Below, in pieces: positions 29,331-43,487 of a DNA stretch of 64,000 nt. The stretch spans positions 1 through 64,000 of the forward strand of contig VWPU01017525.1 of assembly GCA_013398955.1 (NCBI GenBank), read 5' to 3'. Made by a program: the position numbers and the translations under genes. Source of the stretch: Callaeas wilsoni (taxonomy: Eukaryota > Chordata > Aves > Passeriformes > Callaeidae). The notes beneath the pieces are model-generated. The model was not told the DNA's origin. It did no database searches and saw nothing but the letters and a program-made list of their open reading frames with translations. Position 1 is the first letter of the stretch. Each line of letters starts with the position of its first letter.

Positions 29331-32300
29331 TTGCTGTTCCTCTGCTGTGTTTACTGCCTTTGACAATCTTGCTTTTCTCATATCATCTGTAACATATTAC
29401 CACGTTAGCATAACATGAACTTTTTTGTATTTAAGAATAATTATTTATTCATAAGGAGACATTTTTATAACAATTTGGCAAATGCATAACCGTGATAATT
29501 TCCTGTCTCATTTGAAGTAAGGTTTAATAATCTCAAGGACTTTTTAAATATGAAGGAAATGGGCTTTTGCTCCCATGTCAAAGTTTTTCATGCATTAGAC
29601 TACCTGTAAAGGAACTGGTTTCTATCTCATCAGTGTTCTGACCCAGGAACCCCTCATCTTAAACCCTTCCTTTTGCTGAATTTTTAATTTTTATTTTTCC
29701 TTTTGGATGAAGATCTCAAAGAATACTTGATCTCTATACCCTGAATCTCGATCTGGAACCCAGACACCATTTTGAATCTTCCCATTACAATAACGATGGG
29801 TATGTGCTGGTGCAAGTGCTCCTGGTGTGGCAGGGAGATTCAAAGGCAGGTGTACCCAGGGCCTTTTGGCTTGGCAACCAACTGATGGCTTCCTGGTCTT
29901 GTTCTGCTCGAGTGATTTTACATGGAGCATACCAATATATCACTTAAAGATGACCCAGCTAAGTCACAAAACGAGTTTCTATTAGAATAATTTTTTTTTT
30001 TTAAACTGACACAGGTATTTAACATTTTTATACCATTTTACTCTAGCATGTTGCTTTCCCTAGTAGATATTTGAGCTCAACTAAACTAGTATTGCTTCGG
30101 GTTCCAAAATACCTCCTAATTTCCATCAAAAACTCCTCCTGTTTTTTTTTTCCATAAAAAAATTTTTGAAGTAATTATTCTTTTTACAGCTCAGGTTTTG
30201 CTTTCCAAATCAGACCTGAGAAACATGTTGCCATGAGCTAGCCTATTATACATCCAGTTAAACTAATACAGCTCACTTAGTTTCAGACACTGTAGTTGAA
30301 GATAATACTTCAATATTTTTTTGAACAATAAATTGAGTTCTTTATATGCTAGGGGTTAAAAATTCCTAACCTAAAAAGTTTCCCAGTCAAAATGTATGTT
30401 TTTTAAAGGTATTTTAAATATTTTTAAATTTTTATTTTAAATTTTCTTTTAAATGTACTTCTGTCGTGTCTAAGGTGTAGAACCATAGTAGTATTCAGAA
30501 TTCTGTGTAGAACCTTCAAACTCAACTCACATAAATCAAGTAAAATGGTAGGCTGCAAGAAACTCAAGTTTTCAGAAATTTCAGTGGTTCTCATGCAAAT
30601 TTCTTTTACTTAACAATTTCCTCGTGATTTACTGAGAGGCAAGGGGGAGAAGGAAAATTTAGCATTTCCTAAGGGTACAAAGAACCCTGTTTCTGTTTAC
30701 TTTTCTCCTCTCCACCCGTTTCTCAAAGTATTGGCAAGCCAAAGAATGATATAATGACAATTTCATGCTGAAAGTGTATATTGTTCTCAAGTCTCCCTTC
30801 TCTTTAGTCTTTGCTAGAGTGGTGAGATTTTTTTTCTGTTTTGTTTTTGTTTAAATTTAATACAGTGTTTGCAAAAGATGCTACAGAAAGTCCTACTTAA
30901 GGAAACTCTGACATAAACCTAGATTTTGAAGGAGCCCATGAAAACCTGGTCTGCATGTATTGATAATTGTGTATAATTTTGTTACAGATTCAGGTATAAT
31001 GTAGCTAATATACTCAGGGTTACAGTCTTACTGGCCTAATTTTAGAACACATTTCCAGCTGAGGAAAACTAATAGCAAAGGGGATGTGTTTCTGTTTAGG
31101 ATATTTTTATCAACTATTATCATTTTGGTATTCAGTCTTGACCTAGCCCTGAGTCCCTTGCAAACAGCACCAAAAAAATTAAATCTCTGAGAAGTAAAGC
31201 TGTTTCTCAGTCCTTCAGGAAATCCCATCAGTACAAAAAAGCTATTGAGGACAAGTAAGCAACCAGAGCTTTTGGAGTATTTCAGTATATACGGAATAGT
31301 AGGGGAAAGGCTTTTTGTTAAATGTGCAAGGCGTCCACATCCCTTCTTTCTGACTGGTGAAAAGCAAAATGTCTGTAACATACTGCCTAGGCTTGTGATG
31401 GTGCTTTTCTAACCCTGTCTGTTCTCTACTCTTGTTACTGTTTAGTTCAAAACCTGGCCTGAGGTCTGAGCCAGAGGAGATGCCTTAAAGCTCAAAGCTT
31501 TATGCTATATACCATGGTGTCTGTGGCTTGAAATCTTTGCTGTAGGAAATACGGAGATCAAGAGTTTGATTCAGGTCTGGCAATGTGTATATATGTATAT
31601 CTAAAAGGTTGGTCAATGAATATTTTGTGAAGCCAAGACTCTGACTGTGTTTGGCTTTGAGCCATCAAGAAATTTTTTGCAGAGTCTAGTGAATATGAAT
31701 GTATTGACATTTAATACTTGAGGAATTGTTATGTAATATCTGCCTTTTTGCTAATACTGAAGTAAAGAGTCCAGTTCAAAAACTAAGAGTATCCTGATGA
31801 TGAAAGATTATGTTGATGTGAAAAGAGACATAATTACATTTTAGACTACGATCTTCACATTCATGTTTCTTAACTGTTCAAAAGTCATAATAACTGCTTA
31901 GGAGATACTTTGAGAAGGAAGTTACATGGAAAGAATTTCTCAGCATTGGTACGTAGCATTAGCAAGGCTTGTCTAAGGGAAAGATCTTTGTAGCTTTGTT
32001 TAGAACTACTGCTTGGGGCTATCCATGAGGCAGTTAAAACTTATAGTCTTGTCCTAACAATTAGTTTTCACTAAGACTAGCATAATAAAAAAAACTGTTT
32101 ATAAAGAAAAGTCTTCTTAGAACAAAAGCTAAGACTAACTTAATAGATTCTCCAGTCTGAATATGTTGTTTTACAACACATATTCATTTTGCTTTATTTG
32201 TAATACAGAAGTGGAAAAAATGTTATGAAGATGTATTGTGATCTACCAACTTAACACATATGTTTGCATTTAGGAACTCTTGTCTGCTTTATACCCCATC

Positions 32301-32340
32301 TTACCTGGGCACAGGGTACTTAATGTATTTTATGTGAGAG

Positions 32341-32353
32341 TGTGTGTGTGTGT
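32341..32353. repeat. Short (TG)n repeat
   Basis: Six and a half TG units are followed by alternating TACACA words that could form a weak hairpin with them. It is a simple repeat in the GAS2 intron. Confidence 0.8.
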
Positions 32354-33192
32354 ACACAGTTACACATGGGTGTGTACCAATGCACATATGCCATGCTACT
32401 ATCTGTGAAGCCATAGTCCTTTGACTAAAAATTTAGGTGATGTCAACTCAAAATACATCAAGGAGGATTAATATGTTATCTGGGTAATTTCTAGATGTGC
32501 AGGTGAATTAAAAGAGAGAACCGTGCCCTTTAAGTATGGCAAATGCAAGAAGGAAATGTTGATTTAACCTTTTCTTTTTGGTCCTGAGTTTGAATTATTT
32601 GTGTCTGTATGTTAATTTTTAATCTAGTCAAACTGTTTTGCAGAACATATGCACTATAATGAAAAGTATTGATTAAACTGCATGTAGGGAGAGACACTGT
32701 GAAGACAAAGATCAGCACACAAATATTCTGTAGAAATTACTTTCCTCAGTGCCAGCTGGGAAACTGATTCCTCAATAAAAAGTGAATAAAGCTTTCAAGA
32801 TTTAACAGACCTGTGGATGGTCAACTGAAATTTTTAGAAACTGCAACAGTAGTTCCTAGTCAGGTCTGTGTTTAGAATATGAAGTAGATATAATTTTGGA
32901 CAGGTGGGGTTCCTTAAATGTTCAGATGGAATATGCAGCTAAAGTTGTTGTGGTGCCTCTTCCGTGATAACCTGAAAATTGGAGGAGAGGTAAGGTTAAA
33001 AAAAATCTTGCCTTCTCATGGATTAAGATATGGCCAGGGCACATCATACAGGTGTGGAACATAGAAAGCACTGTCTACCCCACAGTTCAGATGTAGCAGC
33101 AATGAATGAGAGACAATATTTGAGAAGGCATTTTCAGTCAAGAATGTTTCCATTGCTTTTTCAGGCTTTACTGAAGCATCACCTGATCACCT

Positions 33193-33311
33193 TAAGAGAA
33201 AAAGAAACCCCAAAACCAAACCTGACACAACAAGCAAACAAAAGCCGAAGCCCAAGAAACACAACCCCAAAAAAACTCCAAACCCTAACCCCCCCAAACA
33301 ACCTCAAAACA
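33193..33311. repeat. A/C-rich low-complexity tract, complement G-rich
   Basis: The plus strand is almost only A and C, with repeated AAACCCC-like words, and includes CCCTAACCCCCCC near 33282-33295. The complement carries runs of four and seven G separated by short T-rich spacers, so it has G-quadruplex potential. The fragment resembles a degenerate telomere-like or AACCCC-type simple repeat. A 97-codon frame crosses it but is just low complexity. Confidence 0.7.
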
Positions 33312-35324
33312 ATGTCATTATAGTGTGAAATCATCTTGTAGCTATTCATGAAATTCTCTATCAGTCTATTGGAACATTGTCAAAGGAAAATCTATTATTC
33401 TGGCAATAAGTAAAAAGTACTTCTCTGAAGGAAGTGAAATCTAAGGGTGAAGTATTGAAGTATGGAAGGATACTTGCATACTTAATGCTTACATACTGGA
33501 TTTGCCTAAACTTAGCTCTTTTGTTTTTCTTAATGAGGTTTTAAACTTTTTTAACGAGTTTTGCATAATTCTTGCTATTACAATCATGATTAAAAAGTAT
33601 ACATGCAATAGAAGTACTGCTTCTGTTCCTATTATGTGTGCTTGCTCTGCCTTCCTGTCCTGAAATACAGGACTAAATGTTATAAAATTTATTCATGCTT
33701 CTGAGTGAGCGAAAAGTGCTTTGTGTTCTCTAAGACAAGAGCGTCAACACAGAGCCTAGCTATACCCAAATGAGCACTGAGGAAAACACCTTTGCCAGGA
33801 GTTAGTTCTAAATCAGAAACAAGTTTACATATTAAAAGGGAAAGGATGGAAACTCTGGGCTACTCTGTTAGAGTAATCAGTGTCTTTTTGGCAGCTAGTG
33901 CATTTTCCCTTTCCAAGATCTTTGCCAGAACCTGGAAAGATCTTTCTTCTGGTATTTGCAGAAAGATATAAAACTGATGAGTGCAAAGAGATCCAGCACA
34001 CTAGAATATATACAACAGGGAATTTCCATGTGACTGAATTGAAGTGCTGTCAGGTTACAGCTATCAAAACTAAACTGAATTACTAACACTAACTTTAAAT
34101 AATTCATTCCTGTGTCAAGAGAGTTACCAGAGTCCTAAAATTATTAAATACCCCACAGAAAAATAGCACAATATGAAAAATCTGTGCACTCTGTAAGTCT
34201 GGTTTCGTCTTCTTTTAACCCCATCCATTTTTCATCTTTAAAATTTCATGCCAAGGAAGTGGAGTTTTTTTGGTAGCATTCACTGCACTTTAAATGGATT
34301 TCAGGGCTTGGCACCTGGTCAGCCACTCACAAGTATCATGAAAGTACAGTAAACTCCTGGAAAGCATTCCAAAGATAAACTTGGAATTCCACAGAACAAA
34401 AGTGATAGTATTACCATGATTTTTCCTGGATCTGTCTCATGGAAAAGTGATGATTACGAACAAAGTTAGTATCAGATGTGCTGTCAAAGTAGGGCTGTGG
34501 AGAACAAGAACATCGGTATCGTGTCTTTTATTGCCCAAATTTACCAAACTGGTAAATTCTGGCAGTTTCGTGTCCATGTAAAATACATTGTCTTGGGTCA
34601 AAGCAGTTAAAAATTCAACATTAGTACATCAAAGTAGATGAGACTGATTTCAGCTGAAATTTATTTTGTGCTAAACTGTTTAGAAGAAAAGCCTGATTAA
34701 AAAAAAGTTCTGAAGTGATTTATATGTGTACAGTTTAGGACATTAGAAAGATTTTTTAATGTGGCTGAGAAGTTAAAAATTCTAATTTGTAAGTTTAGTT
34801 ATGTTCAGTATTGATGGAGTGATAGTGTAAGGATATATACATAGTGCTGGTAAGGAGATTGAAAAAATGTGTGTAATGACTGTGGCGAAGTAGTGATGTG
34901 TATGAAATTAAATAGTTGACTTCAATATGTAAAATTCATACATTTTGTAAGCTGAAATGCAGATCCTCAATTTCTCTATAGCAGTATAATTACAGAGCAA
35001 ACCCATTTTAAATTCAAGTATATTAGAAATTTGCTTCAAGATGATGGCAAGTGCTAATCTGGGCCCAGAAAGAAAAGAAAAAGGTGTAGGAAGAAAAGTT
35101 GGTATCAGTGAAATATCATGCAGCCATGGTGTCCTATGTTAACTTCTGCTCATGCTATCCTCATCAATGCAACTATTTCACCTCTGACTTGCATTTGGAT
35201 GGCTATTTTTAGAAGCTGGCAGAATGACTGACCAGTTGTGGGTTTCCTGCTTTCACACTGCATGAAGAGTAAATTTGTCCACTTAGCATGCTAGTTTAAA
35301 TTTTCCAGCCATTTGCACTCTTCT

Positions 35325-35351
35325 CCAAGTACATCAAGTTGATGTACTTGG
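35325..35351. repeat. 27-nt near-perfect palindrome
   Basis: Arms of 13 bases (35325-35337 and 35339-35351) are exact reverse complements around a single G. The left arm reads CCAAGTACATCAA. It could extrude as a cruciform or, less likely, be a dimeric protein-binding site. No flanking transposon ends were seen. Confidence 0.9.
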
Positions 35352-36880
35352 TATGTAATTCCCAGTATTACTTATACTCTGTTCAAATTTCACCCAAAGA
35401 CTTCCATGCAAGTCAAGTCACTTGAGATATGGTGGATTTGAAATATGTGAGATACTACAGATGGCATTTGACTAGATTTGACTCTCTAGCCAAATATACA
35501 TGTGTATTTGGATGTATAGTCAAAACCAATGACTGCAGTCTTGGACAAATAGTTTGCGATCTGCAATATCTTAATTTTATTTAAAGTTTTTCATTCCATT
35601 CCGATGATTTTCACAATTTTTTCACACATTAGTATAGCTTTGGTTCATTACTGACAATGCTGGTTTCATTGATTTGCAGTGACATAATTTCATTCCAGCT
35701 TGGTAACATCACGCCCCATAGACTCACACTGACATCATTTTGAAAACTTTGAGAGAATGCTTTGTACTATTTAAAGAAAATTAAGCCTAAGTATAAACAT
35801 TGTAGAAATTGTGCCACCCTTGTTCTCCCCTCATTACCCCAGTGTAAATTAGAAGGCATTTTAATGAAACCCATGGAGTTAAATAAATTTATTCCAGGCC
35901 TGTTCATTTAAAAGAATAACCTCTAGTCTTAATTCAAGCAAGATCTAATAAAACAATCTGTCTCTAGATACTTTCCAAATGTAATTTTCTTGGTTATGCA
36001 TGTAGCTTTGTTGATTTAAAAACCAGGGGATGGAGATAGAATACAGTTTCCAGATTTCTGTCTCTTACTGGGTGACTGTTTTCATCATTTTGGTGTTGCC
36101 CTTAACTGTTCCTATATAAGACTGGAAAACGTATCTTGAGACTTCTTTGTTCTTTGTCTATTAGATTTTATCTAAAAGCACATGGACTAAGGTTTCCAGC
36201 ATAACTAAGAATCATAAAACAGAAGGAATCTGAGGCACTCTCTAGGCAGCCAACCAGAATCATGGCTTATCTGTGCTTTGCATAGGTTTTCTGCAGTTCC
36301 TTACAGAGTCCTGACAGTTCTCATGAATTTAATTGTTATTGGTTGAAGGAATATTATCTGAATATTGCCAGCTCACTGACATTTTTATTAAAAGCCCTTT
36401 ATCTCTGTTAGAGGTGCTAGTAACCAAGATATTCTTCTCTGAAATAATTTTCCCATGAAAGCTATAGCTGCTCCTCTTCCAGTAATCAGTTAATGGAAGC
36501 AGTGATGCTGCAGGGTTGAGTTGGCTGGCAGTGTACTCACTTCTTGGGACCTTGGGTTTCTTATGTGATGTTTATTTCCTTATTGTGTTCTTTAACTTCA
36601 ATTTACATGAAACGATGAAGATTGCTTCCATTTATAATGTACCCTACATGTAAAGGCACATTGATCTGGAATTCAGCAACAGTGAGAACACAGTGTTGTT
36701 AAAAGTCATAAGGGACAAACTTTTTTCTGTTAATTGACATTAGAGTGAGGCCAAAGGACAATGATATCAGAGACTTGCTGGCACTCAGGACTGTGATGAG
36801 GAGATAGTGTGAAAAAGAGTGAAATAAAATACACAAGTGATGCATTTTTCAAAGATAACTGCTCTACAAGTAAAAAAAGC

Positions 36881-36950
36881 CATACAGAATTCCTAGATTG
36901 GCTTTGGTTGGAAGGGACCTTAAAGATAATCTAGTTCCAACTCTGGAAGG
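36881..36950 (-). mobile_element. CR1 LINE fragment, about 70 bp
   Basis: The words GGTTGGAAGGGACCTTAAAG and ATCTAGTTCCAAC are the standard bird CR1 3'-end wording, here preceded by a degraded octamer (CATACAGAAT). Orientation is minus. It is a very short, 5'-truncated copy. Confidence 0.85.
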
Positions 36951-39800
36951 AAAGGAAAAACTGGAATTAATAAAAAAATAGCTGTTAGAATGAGTGTATA
37001 ATGTACTGATATTCTCAGTATAATTGCAGTAATGTTAAGTATCATTTGTTAATTACTGTCTGTTCACCAGATATGCAACAAATAACAGAGCAGGTACAGA
37101 CATATACATTACTTTACTTTAATGTTAAATGTTGGTCAGCTCATGTTTTTTACCCTACTGTGCTCCACCTACAGGCTTATGAACGTACAGAGTTAGGAAT
37201 CTAGGAGGGCATTTTTCAAAAGGAGAAAAGGACATCTAGTTGAATGAAGCTGTAGAAGTGGAATTGTATAAATATGAGTGGGGAAAAAAAAGTCTTTTTC
37301 TTTTCTTAAATCTTCTGCCCATTATTTATTCTTCTGTCCATGTACTCTTCCTTCTTCATATACATAATACAGCCCAGGATAAAGCATGAGCAGCATTGAT
37401 CTGGAGTCCAGAGTTCCTTACTGCTTGTGATAAATAGTGGGGGTGTAGGTGCAACTCATCAAGGGAAGGAGGTGGAGTCTGGGGTGGTGGAAACCTAGGA
37501 ACTCAGGACAGAGTCTTGGTGGGAGGAGATGGGATTACAGCTACACCACGAGGAGAAGCAATTGAAGGCCAAGCCTTCACACTGTGGTCCAGAACTTTTT
37601 GGAAGAGAGTCAGACTAGAAAATCTCTTTCAGTATATTGGGAATTAATTTACATTTCTGTAGAACTAGACTGTGCAATTTAGGTTTTTGGGCAAATTAAC
37701 CAAATTTCTTTTAGGAATGTGAGTTAGCAGCTACTACTACTCCACAACAAATGTTCACATGCAGTCTTTCCCTTTAATGTAAATGTTAAGCAGTAGTTCC
37801 TACTGGACTGCTGCTGAAATTGTACTGCATGTCTTTGGGAATATTCTGGCCTCACAATACAAGATAGCTAGGAGATTGGAACAAGAACAGTTTCGTGTTT
37901 TCTTCTTGTGATTTTGGAGCCCTGGATTGGCATGGGGCACTCGTAAAGAGAAGGTTTACACTCCTCTCTATTTTGCTGCTCGTTCCTTTGTCCTTCTGTT
38001 CTTTAGGAGGTTTTAATTTTCTCTCACCTGTAATGCAGGGAGCAGACTTCCATGAAGCTTGTGGGTTAGGTTGTGGAAAGTACAGGAAATAAATATCCTG
38101 TAGAGGAAAGACGGAGGAAAAGTAGATGTATTAAATTACTGACGTCTAACCCATCCTTAAAAACAATAAATGTATCTCAATTTTATTTATTAATTGCTGA
38201 TGCTGTTAGAAGAGATTCTTGTTAGCAACATGCTCAATATAGCCACATTTTAATGAGTCTTTTTGTAGAGGATAGTATAAATAATGGTTTCCTTGTAAAG
38301 GACCATATTGTTAAATATATTTACAATGACTGGACAATAGCATGTAATTTTGAATTAGAATAAAAGCTGCATGAATTTATTTACATCTCTATTCTAGGAT
38401 CACTAAGCAACCAAGGACAAATGGCTTTATGTCTGGCTAGTATATTGTATTGCTTTAAAAAGCTTTTTAAAAGAGCATTCGTTCTTTGGCACAGGGATAA
38501 CCTGATTGTAAGCATATTACAGCTTCTCTTGGATAATTTCTGCATTTTAGTACATGATCTCCACAGGCCCATGTAGTCATATGGCTGAAACTTCCCCAGT
38601 TTTACATGTCTCACTTTAATTAAACTTCATCACTACCATCATTGCCATGCATCATGGTGGTGGTGGTCTTTCATGTTTGTTTCTTTATTTTTATGTTTAT
38701 TTTAGTAAGCTGCAGTCACAGTAAGGTAGGGGCTAGTGCACGTTGAAATTGTGCACTACAGGTTCTTCATCTTCAGGTACATGTAGACAGCTCAGTAGTT
38801 ATGAGCACAGACCAATTTCATCTGCACTCATTCAGTGACCAGTTATGTTATGCATGTGTTTATCTTAAAAACTCCTAATTTCAACCACAGCTACCCTCTG
38901 ACTGGTTTTATCTCAGTTATTGGAAACTGTACTTTTTAATGTTGATGTTTTATCCATGTATACTCACAGTTCCTACCTTTGACTAGCCAGCAAGCCTGTA
39001 AAATGGAAGAAGTAAGTCTTGTTATGCCAAGCCTGGAGACTTGAAGTATAGAATTACCATATATTTACTTGCTGAAGGACATGTGAAAAACATGCCTTTA
39101 GAGCTTATAATTAAACCTACATCTCTCATAAATTTGAGGAAGTCAAATAGTATTATAGTCATTGCATATTATTTTCTCTTATGTGTTGGATCAGACATCT
39201 CAGCACTTGCCATTCCTAAAAGTAATGCCATGAAGAAGTAAAAAACCTGAGTAATAAAGGCATTATTGAACTTTTCATCCAAAAATATGTAGGCAGTTTC
39301 TGCATCTAAAAGTGTAAAGACTATTCTGAGAATGTCCAGAAAAATGCAAATCTTTCTGGTATTCTTTTGTTGGGACCCTCACTTTAAAACAATTGGATTT
39401 CCTTTTGCTTAATAGTGTCAAACCAAACGAGACAGCTGCTAATCCTGAATAAATTCATAGAAGGCAGAAAACCATCTAAAGTCAAAGTGTCAGTTACACT
39501 GACTACTGCAGAAGACCTCTACAGTGTCATATATTTTTTAGTTCTTCCCAAAGATAAATCTGCAAACATAAAATACATGGCATTCAGTTCCTTGTTAAGC
39601 TATCTGGAAATGTTTAGTTTTTATTAGTTTTTATTGCACGAGGAAATGAAAAAGTCCTACCTATCCTTTTTGAGATCTTCACTTATCTAGAATATACTTT
39701 TTTATTCCTATTTCTCATGCCTTTAATTAATTGTGTTTTCCTGCCTCCTTGTGATTTTCCTTATAACTGCAATCCTGACCTGATGTGTTTGATGGATTTG

Positions 39801-39890
39801 ACTTTGTGGGGTTTTTTTGATTTTTTCGTTGGTTGGTTGGTTTAGTTTGGGGTTGGATTTTTTAATTGTTGTTTGTTTGGATTTTTTAAT
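39801..39890. repeat. G/T-rich low-complexity tract
   Basis: The plus strand is nearly only G and T, with TTGG tandem units at 39829-39843 and two copies of TTGGATTTTTTAAT. It is a degenerate simple repeat without coding capacity. Confidence 0.75.
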
Positions 39891-42800
39891 AGGTCTTACT
39901 AAGCTACTGAATTGAATTGTGGTGACTCTAGACATGCCATTTATTTATTTATTTAGGTCTTCACATATTAAACTGAAATGCCAATGGTCAATTTGAGGAT
40001 GTTACTATACCTATCTCAACTAAACTTAATTTTGAATGTTGGGTAAATCAAAATACCTTAAACATAATTTTGAAGTTTATGGGTCATGGTTTTTACCACT
40101 AAGGGACTGGCAGCATCTTTATTTCACCAGGGGGTAAAATATGGTGATTTGGGGAAAATGGTCAACAGTCACTTTTGTGACAAATATTACAAAGATTACA
40201 ACTACAGGGAAGTTATTGTTGGGTTTGCTGGACTGGTATCCCAGAGGATGAGGACGCACAATAAAAGAAACAATTAAGCATTTTAACTCCAGCTTCTGTA
40301 TTAATCCTGCATACACATGAAAGTAGCTGCTTCAAGCAATTTAGAAGGTGGTAAAAAAAAAAAAATCCAGACAGGGAAACACATAAGTTGCTGCAGTTGG
40401 ATGTATGTTATAACTGAAATCAGTCTGTGCTGGACTTAAAACATCTGTCACTTACCACATGCACTTCGCTTCCAGAGGCAGGCAGTGAGAAGAATTCTGT
40501 AATTGAAGATTGGCAGCTTTTTGTTTAGTTGCAGGAGGTACTTTCTTTTATTTGGCTGTTTTGAGGCAGGAAATTAGAAGAGACAGAATGAGTCTTGATA
40601 AAATAGCTAGAAGACAGATGGCACTTCAGGATTCATAAGAACATTTTCATGTACATCTGCAATCCTATAACACGAGCATGTTCACATGCAACCCACACAC
40701 ATTTGCATGATGAAAGCCTAGATTGGCTGAATTTGGTGGCAAAGTCTAAACAGATGATCACTCTGTGCATGAATACACTCTGTAAATGACTCAGTGTCCT
40801 TAACAGAATGTAACTTAGGAGAATCTTGATAGTCTGGGTAAAATTAATTCCTTATTGTATTTAGCAGGGTTTCTGTTTTACATTTGTGCACAGTTTATAA
40901 AGAGATCTCATATTTTTATTTCTTATTAAATTCTGCTTCTAACTTATCCTGAATAGTACCTCACTGCTCTAATACATGATTTTAGAGTATTTCTTGAGGG
41001 GTAAAAACTTAGTTGACATTAGAAAGTGAGAGAGAACTGTCTCTAGCTATTTGGGTTGTTTTAAGAGAAACTTTTCAGGGCCTCAAATGCTAGTAAAAAG
41101 ATTAATTATTGCAATTAAGAAAATTAGCTGGTTTTTTGGTTTTTATTCAAAGGTAAGACTGAAGTATTTTTCTTTTTTTTTAGGAAAACTCCCATAAATT
41201 TATTTTAGCAGCCTCATGCTAATGTTTTTTAATTTTTTTCTTAGAGACAGTCTTCCCCTACCCCTGTTATTTGATTTTAGTACATATGGTTTTCCATAAC
41301 TCCATCCAGAGATACGATTTGCCAGTTGATGCTTTCTCTTTCACTTACCCTCATAAGCTCCGTCTGATTTCTTTTTATGTATTTAATCTGTTTGCCATAT
41401 CATCTCTTCTGCTGAGTGTTGCATAAAATGTTTCTTATGAGTCAGTGTTGCAGCTGAGAGCAGCTAGATTTCTGCTCAGTATCACACATTTCAGTTGATA
41501 GGGCCTGGGTTTTCCTTGTGGCTGGCCCAGACATGTGTGTCTAGAGGGGAAGGAACAAGAACGTGTCACCTTAATTGCCCTCAGGCCTCAGCCAGGAGCA
41601 CTAGATGTCACCCAAAGTGCTTGGAAATGCACAGTCCCTTTACCTACAAATACCATTCTGAACACAAATCCCATGTCTAATTAATTTTCCTTGACATTAT
41701 TAATCTTTGTCCAAGACATAAATGCCTTCACTTGTCAGAAATTCACTTGTTCTTAATGAACAGGAATTGTGTTTACTTCTGCCTCTGTGTTATTTCTTGC
41801 ACACAAAGTGCTCACCTATGCAGGATGCTGTGTTCAAACAGTAAGCAAGATGTAGTGTCAATTAGACACGAAACATAAGCTATTTCCAAATTCTATGAAA
41901 TGGTATCATACAGAAAATAAATGTAAGGTTTGATGGAAAGTTAAATCAAGAATAAGAACTTCAAATGTCCAAACTGTCATGTTATTTTTATCAGTACAAA
42001 AATGTATATTGATTTCCGTTAGTTAGGCAGGAATACTTGGAATAATTATTTCAATGAGTCTGCTATTGTCTGAAAACAGAAATAAGCAGTTCCATTAAGT
42101 GCAATATTTCTGCTATAGTCAATCCCACTGCCTTCCCTTTGTAGAAATGTTTCACACAACGGTTTTTTCCTTAGCTCCAGAGGTCAACAGCTATCTGTGC
42201 CATACAGGATTTAGCTGGCTGTGGTTTCATCCTCTTAACCAATTCCTGGCTGCTTCAGGTATACAAGTAGCTGAACTCCTGTGCATTAGTGGTTTATGCC
42301 ATTATGCCAAGCATATCGACTTTGTCTCCTGCCATGCACAAATAGAGGAAGGATGTTGCATTTTTGCGATGTGGAAAGGGAGAAATTTCCATTTCCTCAC
42401 TTGATTATTTCTTTTGCAGAAGGCAAGGTGTTATTTCATGGCTTTTAAGTATCTTTAATGATATGCAGAATGACTGCAGAAATGCTCACCCTCAGACTGG
42501 GACTTCTACACTAATCAAACAATTGTTCTTCAATGTCTCAGGCTTAATGAGATCTTTCCATTCACTTCACTGTGCAAATGGATATTTCTTTGTTCCTATC
42601 CCATTCCTAGAAAATTCTCAGTTTCCCCTACATTGCTTTCCATATGTGTCTTTGTAAATATCTCAGGTCCTGAGGTCAGGTATCGTGCAATTTTCTTTAT
42701 CATTGGAACTATGGAACAATCTACAAGAGATTGTAGTATCTCTTCAGCAGACTGTGTATCAGCTAAAAATCACCTCTGGGCAGGATCCCATAATTTATGG

Positions 42801-43218
42801 GACAGTGTTGACAGTCCCACTTCCAGTTTGTTCCTTTCAGTCTTTTTAAGTTGTAATTACTGTGAGTTGCCCTGAGATTTCCCTCTCTATCCTTCGTTAT
42901 TCCACATGCTGCATCAGTTCAGGATTTCAGTGGGCTGCTAGATTCTTGCTTACTCTTAGACACCTGCTGAAAACAAACTTTCTTTCCCTTGTATCTTGAT
43001 TTGAGACAATTTAATGGAGAACATTCTGGAATGGGTTGTCTCCCTTTAAGAGTTCATACAATCCATTTCCACTACTAAGGAATGAATACGAGTAGATGGA
43101 AGTGAAAAAAACCCACAAAAATTTATTAACAAACAGAATGCCAACAGGCAGGACAAACAAAAGTAAATAATGGCTAGACCAAACGGCTGGACCTCACAAC
43201 CTCACGGTGAAGCAGGGT

Positions 43219-43224
43219 CCTCCA
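43219..43224. repeat. Left target-site duplication of solo LTR
   Basis: CCTCCA here matches CCTCCA at 43488-43493 on the other side of the LTR. Six bases is the usual duplication for alpha- and beta-retrovirus-like (ERVK type) integration. One extra C separates this copy from the TG at 43226. Confidence 0.65.
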
Positions 43225-43487
43225 CTGAGAATGGGAGCCGAGTAACGACAAACACCGATACGATTAGATAGCGTTCTCCTTTATTGTTCAAATCCAGCAG
43301 GATTATGTAGCATTTCCAACTAGTCATCCATAGGTGTAACTGTAACTAACTCTAGGATTGGATACTTAGGTAAACTCAAGCCTGTCTACTGTCTTCTAAT
43401 TGGATAACATATGGCAAACAAGTGTCCTCCCTCCTCCCAGCTTGCGGTTATCGCATCCCGTTAAACCTCCCTTTTTTCTCAAGGACA
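43225..43487 (-). mobile_element. Solo LTR of an endogenous retrovirus (ERVK/alpharetrovirus-like)
   Basis: About 262 bases are bounded by TG at 43226-43227 and ACA at 43485-43487, flanked by 6-bp direct repeats CCTCCA. Read on the minus strand the order is that of a short LTR: a U3 with CCAAT-type boxes (ATTGG on the plus strand at 43357-43361 and 43399-43403), a TATA-like TACATAAT near 43303-43310, then AATAAA (43280-43285 complement), then a short R-U5 of about 55 bases ending CATTCTCA(G). The closely spaced promoter box and polyadenylation signal are typical of short avian LTRs. No second LTR, primer-binding site or gag/pol/env sequence is nearby, so this is a recombination remnant with no coding potential. 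Family is inferred from layout, not from a database match. Confidence 0.72.

Noticed and set aside
36206..36260. CR1-like wording around ATCATAAAACAGAAGGAATC
   Set aside because: Too many differences from CR1 for a safe call.
42099..42875. Chain of three plus-strand frames of 80-101 codons
   Set aside because: No similarity recognised and no consistent splice sites. Composition resembles the intron around it.
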